DNA of 64,000 nucleotides from Pseudomonas entomophila (lineage in GTDB: Bacteria; Pseudomonadota; Gammaproteobacteria; Pseudomonadales; Pseudomonadaceae). The stretch lies in contig NZ_CP063832.1 in the NCBI RefSeq assembly GCF_023277925.1, positions 992,001-1,056,000 of the forward strand. Direction: 5' to 3'. The notes below the pieces were generated by a model. It saw nothing but the letters and a program-made list of their open reading frames with translations. It did not search any database and was not told where the DNA came from. The first letter of the stretch is position 1. Every line of letters starts with the position of its first letter. The translations under genes were made by a program, and so were the position numbers. Below are positions 58,317-64,000 of the stretch, piece after piece.

Positions 58317-61300
58317 ATGTTCCAGATATACAGCTGCCCGCTCAGTAGCGCCCAGCAGGAAGTGTGCCTCGCTATCAGCCAGAGCGGACGTAACGTCAAC
58401 TATCACTTGTGTGACGTCATCGATTTGCGCGGTGACTTGAACCTGGCGTGGCTGGAGGCGGCCATTCATGGCCAGTTGCTGCAGGCCGACGCCCTGCGCG
58501 CCAATTTCGAGATCGACCCGCGCAGTGGCGAATACATGCAGCGCATCCACGCCACCGACACGCTGCCGGCCAAGACCTTCCAGTTTCATGACGTCAGCGA
58601 CCGCGCCGCCCCGGAACAGGCTTGCAGCGAGCTGCTACAGCACCTGCTGGGGCACGACATGGACCTGCAGCGCGAGCCGCTGGCCCGCTACGTGGTGGTT
58701 CGCCTGGGCGCGCGTCACCATCGCCTGGTCGAGCTGGCCTCGCACCTGGTGGTGGACGGCTTCGGCCATGGCATCCTGTTTGGCAACATCACCGCGCACT
58801 ACAACGCCTTGAGCCGAGGTGCACAGCTGGCGCCCCATGGTTATGCGCCGCTGGCCAGCGTGGCCGAGGCCGAGCGGGCCTATCGCGACAGCCCGCAGCA
58901 CGACAAGGACCGCGGCTACTGGCGTCAGTACTGCCTGAAGATGCCCGAGCCCACCCAACTGGTGCCGGGCGACGCGCCACTGGTTTCGCTCAACCGCCTG
59001 CGCCAAGTGTTCCAGGGCGAGACCGTGCAGCAGCTGCGCCGGGTGGCCGGCGAGCAGTCGTTGCGGCTGTCGAGCATCCTGCTGGCGCTGTGCGCCACCT
59101 ACCTGCACCGCATGACCGGCCAGGCCGAATTGGCCGTCGGCATGCCCGTGGCCGCGCGCCAGCTCAAAGCGTTGCGCGAGCTGCCCTCGATGGTCGCCAA
59201 CATCCTGCCGTTGCACCTGTCGTTCACGGCCCAGAGCACGGTACTGAGTGTGGCTGCGAACATCCAGCGCCAGTTGCGCCATCACCTGCTGCACCAGACC
59301 TACCGCAGCGAAAGCATGATCCGCGACCTGCACACCGAGCGGGGCAACAAGCCGTTGTTCAACACCCTGCTTAATATCGTCGCCTACGACCAAGGGCCAG
59401 GCTTCGAGGGCTGCGACACCACGATCCAGAACTACGCCAACGGGCCGGCCGAGCACCTGGGCATCGATATCTTCGACCGGCATCAGGACGGGCGCCTGGA
59501 GATCGGCTTCAATGCCAACGCCGACCTGTATCCGGACGCCGCACTGGCGCTGCACTACCAGCGCCTGGTGGCGCTGTTCGAGCGCTTCGTCGAGGCACCG
59601 GACACCCTCGCGGCGGACTATGACTTGTTCCTGGAGGATGAACACGCGCGCTTCTATTCGCTGCCGGTGGCCAAGGGGGCGTTGCCGGTGTTCGCCGACG
59701 CGTTCGCGGGTGCCGTGCGCGAGCACGCCGGCCGCGTGGCGTTGAGTGAAGGCGGGCGTTCCCTGCGTTACGCCGAACTCGATGCCGACGCCACGCGCCT
59801 GGCCGCTCACCTGCAAGCGCAAGGCGTGAAGGCCGGCGATTGCGTGGTGGTGATGTTCTCGCGCAGCGTCGAGTGGGTAGTGGCGGCAGTGGCATTGTTC
59901 AAGCTCGGCGCCTGCTATGTGCCGGTAGACCCCGACTTGCCGCCGGCACGCATCGAGCACATCCTCGCTGATGCCGACCCCGCGCGGGTGATCGTGGCGC
60001 CCGGTAGCCAGCTCGCCGTCGAGGTCGTCGCCGACAAGCTGCTGCAGCTCACCCCTGAAGCGTTGGCGCAACTGCCGCAGGCCGAACAGGCGCTGGCGCC
60101 GTTCGATGCCAACCTGCCGGCCTACCTGATCTACACCTCAGGTTCCACCGGCAAGCCCAAGGGCGTCGAGGTCACCCACCGTAACCTGGTGCCGATCGCC
60201 CGCACGGCCATCGAGGCGGCCCACCTGCAGCCGGGGGCGCGGGTACTCCAGTTCATTGCCGCTGGTTTCGACATGTCGGTGCTGGAGATCATGATGACCC
60301 TGCTGGCCGGTGCGCAGCTGGTGATCACCGACAAGGTTTCCAGCGCGCCGGGCAAGGCGCTGGCCAAGGTGGTCCGGCAGGCGTCCATCGACCTCCTGGT
60401 AATGACCCCGAGCCTGCTGGCCTGCCACCAGACCGAGGACTTCCCCCAGGACACCACGCTGCTGCTGGGTGGCGAGCCGTGCACGCCGGCGTTGCTGGCG
60501 CGTTTCGCCCATTGCCGCTTGCTCAATGTGTACGGGCCGACCGAGACCTCGTTCGCCACGTCGATCAACGCCCATTACGGTAGCGGTGACCTGTCGATTG
60601 GCCCGGCCACCGACAACACCCGCCTGTACGTGGTCGACAGCCAACAGCGCCTGCTACCGCCGGGCAGCTGGGGTGATCTGCTCATTGGCGGCCCGGGCGT
60701 GGCGCGGGGGTACCGCAACCGTCCGGACCTCACCGCCAAGGGGTTCGTCACTGACCTGCTCGACCCTCAGGGCACCATGTACCGCGCCGGAGACCGGGTG
60801 TTCTTCGATCACCAGGGGCGTATCCACTACCTCGGCCGCCAGGACAACCAGGTCAAGTTGCGCGGCCTGCGCATCGAACTGGACGAGATCAAGAACGTGC
60901 TGCTGGGGTGCAACGGCGTGACCGACGCCACGGTGTTGCTGCGTGATTTGCGCCAGGGGCCGGCCATCGTCGCCTATGTCGCCAGCACAGATACCCGCCT
61001 GGACAGCGCGCAACTGAAGCAAGCGCTTGGCCGGCATCTGCCCCAGCACATGATTCCGAGCGTGATCATGCGCGTCGATCATTTCCCGCTGACGCCCAAC
61101 GGCAAGCTCGCGGTCGATCGCCTGCCGGAGCCTGTATTGGCCGAAGCTTGCGAGCTGAGTGCCGCCCAGACCCCGGAGGAGCACGCCATGTGCGTGCTGT
61201 TCGCCGAAGCGCTCGACTGCCCAGAGGTGTTCGCCAACCAGAGCTTCTTCGACTTGGGCGGGCATTCGCTGCTGGGCCTGCAACTGGTCAACCGGATCCG

Positions 61301-62195
61301 CGAGCAGTTCGGTGTCGCCTTGGGGATCGCCGACTTTCTCGCCGCGCCGACCCCTCGCCAGCTCGCCCAGCGCCTGCAGCGCAACAACGGTTACAGCGAC
61401 CCGTTCAGTGCCGTGCTGGCGCTGCGTACCGAAGGTCAGCGGCCGCCGCTGTTCTGCATCCATCCCGGCGGTGGCATCGCCTGGCCGTACGCGGGGCTGC
61501 TGGCGTACCTGCCGCAGGACCAGCCGCTGTATGCCTTGCAATCACCGATCCTGCTCGACCCGGAGCGGGTGGTCGGCTCGTTGGAGGAGCTGGCGCGGGA
61601 GTACCTGCAACGCATCCTCGCGCTGCAACCCCAGGGCCCTTATCAACTGGCGGGCTGGTCGGTGGGCGGCAACCTGGCGCTGCTGATGGCCGCGATGCTG
61701 CAGGCCCAGGGGCATGAGGTGAGCTTCCTGTGCATGTTCGACAGCTATCCGTTGCAGGGCGGGCCGGCGTCGCTGAAGCTGGACGATGCGATGATCATCA
61801 GCCGCATGACCCGCGCCATCGTGGGTTCGCCACGGGCCGGGCTCAAGGGGCTCAAGAGCGCCATGGAGGAAGTGCTCGGCAGCCAGCAGCTCGGGGATGC
61901 CTTCCTGACCCGGCTGGTGGACGACTCCAAGCTGATGCTCGAATTGTTGGGGCGTTGCCAGTACGCACGTTACAAGGGCGACCTGCTGTTCATTCGCGCC
62001 ACCACCGATATCCTGCGCCAGGATGAGCAGCAACCGGGCTTGTGGTTGCCCTACATCGACGGTGAGTTGGTGCAGGTTGATGTCGAGGCGCCCCATGAGT
62101 GCCTGCTGCAGCGCCAGTACCTGGACCAGTTCGGTGAGCGCTTCGTCGAGGCGCTGCTCGAACGGCAGGCCGCGGCGGCGGTCAACGAAGCCTGA
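58317..62195 (+). CDS. Single-module NRPS (C-A-T-TE)
   Basis: A 1292-residue synthetase. Condensation domain (residues about 1-430): SHLVVDG at 142-148, where the usual HHxxxDG has Ser in place of the first His but keeps the catalytic second His. Adenylation domain (about 470-950): A3 YTSGSTGKPKGVEVTHRN, A4 FDMSVLEIMM, A5 NVYGPTETSFATS, A7 YRAGDRVFF, A10 NGKLAVDRLP. By eye the specificity-pocket residues read D-M-L-V-L-G-V-F-A-K, which I cannot assign to a known substrate. Carrier domain: GGHSLLGLQL with the phosphopantetheine Ser984. Thioesterase: GWSVGG with Ser1115 and a later His in APHECL. The overall order is that of EntF, but no siderophore genes, MbtH or transporter are present in the window. 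The start at 58317 (MFQIYSCPLSSAQQEVCLAI) has AAGGAA upstream; an in-frame ATG at 58251 would add 22 basic residues. Confidence 0.92.
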   Translation: MFQIYSCPLSSAQQEVCLAISQSGRNVNYHLCDVIDLRGDLNLAWLEAAIHGQLLQADALRANFEIDPRSGEYMQRIHATDTLPAKTFQFHDVSDRAAPEQACSELLQHLLGHDMDLQREPLARYVVVRLGARHHRLVELASHLVVDGFGHGILFGNITAHYNALSRGAQLAPHGYAPLASVAEAERAYRDSPQHDKDRGYWRQYCLKMPEPTQLVPGDAPLVSLNRLRQVFQGETVQQLRRVAGEQSLRLSSILLALCATYLHRMTGQAELAVGMPVAARQLKALRELPSMVANILPLHLSFTAQSTVLSVAANIQRQLRHHLLHQTYRSESMIRDLHTERGNKPLFNTLLNIVAYDQGPGFEGCDTTIQNYANGPAEHLGIDIFDRHQDGRLEIGFNANADLYPDAALALHYQRLVALFERFVEAPDTLAADYDLFLEDEHARFYSLPVAKGALPVFADAFAGAVREHAGRVALSEGGRSLRYAELDADATRLAAHLQAQGVKAGDCVVVMFSRSVEWVVAAVALFKLGACYVPVDPDLPPARIEHILADADPARVIVAPGSQLAVEVVADKLLQLTPEALAQLPQAEQALAPFDANLPAYLIYTSGSTGKPKGVEVTHRNLVPIARTAIEAAHLQPGARVLQFIAAGFDMSVLEIMMTLLAGAQLVITDKVSSAPGKALAKVVRQASIDLLVMTPSLLACHQTEDFPQDTTLLLGGEPCTPALLARFAHCRLLNVYGPTETSFATSINAHYGSGDLSIGPATDNTRLYVVDSQQRLLPPGSWGDLLIGGPGVARGYRNRPDLTAKGFVTDLLDPQGTMYRAGDRVFFDHQGRIHYLGRQDNQVKLRGLRIELDEIKNVLLGCNGVTDATVLLRDLRQGPAIVAYVASTDTRLDSAQLKQALGRHLPQHMIPSVIMRVDHFPLTPNGKLAVDRLPEPVLAEACELSAAQTPEEHAMCVLFAEALDCPEVFANQSFFDLGGHSLLGLQLVNRIREQFGVALGIADFLAAPTPRQLAQRLQRNNGYSDPFSAVLALRTEGQRPPLFCIHPGGGIAWPYAGLLAYLPQDQPLYALQSPILLDPERVVGSLEELAREYLQRILALQPQGPYQLAGWSVGGNLALLMAAMLQAQGHEVSFLCMFDSYPLQGGPASLKLDDAMIISRMTRAIVGSPRAGLKGLKSAMEEVLGSQQLGDAFLTRLVDDSKLMLELLGRCQYARYKGDLLFIRATTDILRQDEQQPGLWLPYIDGELVQVDVEAPHECLLQRQYLDQFGERFVEALLERQAAAAVNEA

Positions 62196-62203
62196 AGCGC
62201 ATC

Positions 62204-62241
62204 GCCGCCCGGTTCACCCACTGAGGGTGAAACCGGGCGGC
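62204..62241. terminator. Bidirectional terminator between NRPS and SLOG genes
   Basis: GCCGCCCGGTTCACCC and GGGTGAAACCGGGCGGC form a long stem (16-17 bp with one bulge) around ACTGA. It lies between the two convergent genes. No long T run, so it may terminate with help from Rho. Confidence 0.7.
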
Positions 62242-62247
62242 ATGCCT

Positions 62248-62913
62248 TTACTCCGTGAACAGATCGCTGGTCGAAGGCATCGCGTCCAGCTTCGCCTGAA
62301 GCAGCGCGATGCACTGCTGGTGGTGGGCGATCTGCGCGCGGTGGGCCTCGATCTGCGCCTGCAGGTCGTGGCTGTCCGGGGACGTCAGGCGGGCGATCTT
62401 CTTCGACAGTGCGATCTTGCGGTCGGCTTCCTGTCGGGCGGGGTCGTCCATCTGCGCCACCAGCCACTCCAGGTCCGCAGGCGACTGCACGGTCTGGAAT
62501 TGTTCCAGTGGCTTGAGGTAGACCACCGACTTCTTCTGGCGCCCCAGCAGCTCGAGCACGTTGCCGAGGGTGCCGGGGCTCTTGCAATCCCAGATCATCA
62601 GGCCGTAGTCGCAGTCCGCCGCCATGGCCAGGTCTTTAGCGGTGTGGAAGGCGCGGCCTCTGGCGTTGACCGGCGGTGCGATCATCGCCAGTGGCCAGCC
62701 ACCGTCGTTATGCCGAGGCGTATCGCCACTGCAGTAGACGGTGACGGCCGGGTAGGCGGCTTGATGAAAGTAGCGCTGCACGGCATGGTCCACACCGCCT
62801 GCATCCCCCACCAGCACGTCCAGCCCGGATGAGCGGATGTTGTCGAGCCTGGCCTCGACGTGTGTGGGGAGGCGCTTGATGGTGATCGAACCGGCGATGA
62901 AGACCCTGGGCAT
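62248..62913 (-). CDS. SLOG-like nucleotide-sensor protein
   Basis: A 221-residue protein. The N-terminal 150 residues form a Rossmann-like SLOG/DUF2493-type domain with MPRVFIAGSITIKRLPTHVE, LVGDAGGVDHAVQRYF (a GGVD segment like the nucleotide-phosphate loop) and LMIWDCKSPGTLGNVLELLG, where SPGT resembles the SLOG family ligand pocket. Residues about 165-215 (ADRKIALSKKIARL onward) are a coiled coil. SLOG domains bind or process nucleotide-derived ligands in conflict and signalling systems. The ATG overlaps the stop of the upstream phosphoribosyltransferase by 1 base (TAATG), so the two are translationally coupled. Confidence 0.75.
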   Translation of the reverse strand: MPRVFIAGSITIKRLPTHVEARLDNIRSSGLDVLVGDAGGVDHAVQRYFHQAAYPAVTVYCSGDTPRHNDGGWPLAMIAPPVNARGRAFHTAKDLAMAADCDYGLMIWDCKSPGTLGNVLELLGRQKKSVVYLKPLEQFQTVQSPADLEWLVAQMDDPARQEADRKIALSKKIARLTSPDSHDLQAQIEAHRAQIAHHQQCIALLQAKLDAMPSTSDLFTE

Positions 62914-63485
62914 TAGTGCCTCCGCGTCAGGGCGACGACAGAAATGCTGCGGATGCTAGCGTATTCGCGCAGGGCGGTACAGGCGGCCTGCAGCGATGCG
63001 CCGGTGTCGTACAGGTCGTCCAGCACCAGGATGTCGGAGCCGGGTTGCAGGTTGGCGTTGACCGTGAAGCACCCGGCCAGTGCCTTGATCCGCTCCTCAT
63101 AGCTGGCCAGGTCCTTCATCAGGCCGGTACTCCAGCGTTTCTCCAGGGTTTGCTCGTTGTAGCCGGCATCGAGCAGCGCGGCGGCCCGCTGGGCTACTTC
63201 ACAGACCGGCTGGCGCGGGCGCTGCTTGCTGGCGGGCATGGGCAGGACCACGTCGAAGCGGCGCCCGGCGAGCGCGCCGGCGACCGATTGGGCGAGGAAT
63301 TCCACCTGTTTGTAGTTGTCCCGGTACTTGAGCTGGAACACCGCTTCGCCGATGGCGGTCCTGACCGTGTCGAACTGCATGTAGCCGTATTCGTTGGGGC
63401 CGATGGGGACGCTGGAGACGATGTGCTTGTCCAGGCTGATGCCGTAGTCCCAGGCGGGGTTGGCGGGGAGGGGGTGGATGACCAT
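62913..63485 (-). CDS. Phosphoribosyltransferase (ComF-like fold)
   Basis: A 190-residue protein with a type I phosphoribosyltransferase domain. The PRPP-binding loop is ILVLDDLYDTGASLQAA (about residue 155), with a preceding hydrophobic strand and the DVVLPMPASKQRPRQPVCEV segment resembling the ComF core. The first 60 residues (MVIHPLPANPAWDYGISLDK) lack the zinc-binding Cys residues of true ComF. It could make or salvage a nucleotide used by the SLOG-like partner encoded 3' of it. AAGGAAG lies about 8 bases before the ATG. Confidence 0.8.
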   Translation of the reverse strand: MVIHPLPANPAWDYGISLDKHIVSSVPIGPNEYGYMQFDTVRTAIGEAVFQLKYRDNYKQVEFLAQSVAGALAGRRFDVVLPMPASKQRPRQPVCEVAQRAAALLDAGYNEQTLEKRWSTGLMKDLASYEERIKALAGCFTVNANLQPGSDILVLDDLYDTGASLQAACTALREYASIRSISVVALTRRH

Positions 63486-63752
63486 TGAGCGCTTCCTTGT
63501 TCGTCAGTCGATGGGGGTGACCCTTGTGGGCCGAGACGCCATCTTGCGTCTGACTCGGGCCGGGATCGACTTCATGGTTTCCGTGTTCGCTGTAGTCCTT
63601 TTCCTTGTTTTTCGGGGCTCGTCGTTCTGGATGCAAGGCCGGACGCTTTGCCGTGTTCGGCGCGAGAGGTGTGGCGCCTATGAGATCGAGCGCCGCAACT
63701 CCCCCGTCGAACACCCTGAAGGCCCATCCCTCTCAAAGCGATTGCACAGGAC

Positions 63753-64000
63753 TCAACTCACCCGCAACCAGATCGCCGAGGCGTCATCGCTCATCTTGAA
63801 GCGTGGATGGCGCAGGCAGGCGGCATCCTCCTGTTCGATCTCGCGCAGCGTACGCGCCAGATCGATCAGGCCATGGCTCAGCAGGCGCTCGACGAACGCC
63901 CTCGGTGCATAGGCGTGGTAAGTGTCGAACAGCGCGGCGAAACCATCGCTCATCAACACGATGTCGTCGCCCCGCGCCACGGGAGCACGGCTGTAGCAGG
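63753..64000 (-). CDS. PP2C-type protein phosphatase, 3' end only
   Basis: The gene runs beyond the right edge; only the C-terminal 81 codons are seen. GDDIVLMSDGFAALFDTYHA matches the conserved GDxxLLxSDG motif of PP2C-family Ser/Thr phosphatases, and SDDASAIWLRV matches the metal-binding DD near the end. It lies upstream of the phosphoribosyltransferase on the same strand with a 267-bp gap that holds no recognisable gene. Kinase or vWA partners, if any, would be outside the window. Confidence 0.75.
   Translation of the reverse strand, partial: CYSRAPVARGDDIVLMSDGFAALFDTYHAYAPRAFVERLLSHGLIDLARTLREIEQEDAACLRHPRFKMSDDASAIWLRVS

Noticed and set aside
58317..62195. Interpretation of the NRPS as a siderophore synthetase such as EntF.
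   Set aside because: No isochorismate/DHB genes, receptor, Fur box or iron-starvation box is present; only the domain order is shared.
62913..63485. Calling the phosphoribosyltransferase a true ComF competence protein.
   Set aside because: The N-terminal zinc-binding cysteines are absent and the gene is coupled to a SLOG-like gene, not to competence genes.

Overview
The window looks like chromosomal DNA of a fluorescent pseudomonad, probably of the Pseudomonas putida group. The evidence is the high GC content, the protein families (an RsmI-like CsrA paralogue, OprD-family porin, MexEF-OprN, DUF2790, DUF1883), and many REP palindromes of the GTAGGAGCGGCTTTAGCCGC and GTTCGCCGGCAAGCC types between genes. 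The species assignment is an inference from recognised protein and repeat sequences; no database search was possible.

Layout. 1-2.0 kb: tRNA-Cys followed by a tyrosine integrase that has lost its catalytic tyrosine and runs into nested, partly inverted IS66 fragments; this is the scar of an integrated element. 2.0-6.7 kb: an O-acyltransferase (acyltransferase-3 plus SGNH), a decayed SRAP/YedK pseudogene, two tandem minus-strand terminators, an acidic mini-protein, a DoxX protein, tRNA-Leu(UAA) and two small proteins. 6.7-10.0 kb: a PAS histidine kinase / KaiC-like double ATPase / response regulator operon, facing a csrA paralogue. 10.2-13.9 kb: topoisomerase IB and modABC with a ModE-type operator. 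14-18 kb: a nitronate-monooxygenase-like flavoprotein, small proteins, a lipoprotein and a probable tsdBA thiosulfate dehydrogenase pair. 18-23 kb: galU, gorA, ahpC and ahpF. 23.2-24.3 kb: an IS110-family (IS1111-like) insertion next to REPs.

24.4-34.2 kb: yceH, sstT, a beta-propeller protein, a SotB-like exporter, two LysE-type exporters, AraC and LysR regulators, an NfsB-type nitroreductase and a GNAT enzyme. 34.3-36.4 kb: a PAS-PAS-GGDEF-EAL protein. 36.6-42.5 kb: a mexEF-oprN RND efflux operon. 42.9-51.3 kb: a compact type II secretion cluster (gspI divergent from gspGKLMDEF) with a lipoprotein secretin and no gspC, gspH, gspJ or gspO in view. 51.3-57.7 kb: a GlxA-type regulator, a thioredoxin-like protein, a sirtuin, a RidA protein, DUF2790, an OprD porin and a YncE-like propeller.

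58.3-62.2 kb holds a single-module non-ribosomal peptide synthetase (C-A-T-TE) behind a 650-bp AT-richer leader. 62.2-64.0 kb, at the right edge, holds a minus-strand run of a PP2C-type phosphatase (cut by the window end), a phosphoribosyltransferase and a SLOG-like protein. The last two overlap by one base and form a candidate nucleotide-centred signalling or conflict system.

The least-described items are the PP2C/PRTase/SLOG set, the orphan NRPS, the kinase-KaiC-regulator operon, the reduced lipo-secretin T2SS and the possible guide-RNA region of the IS110 element.
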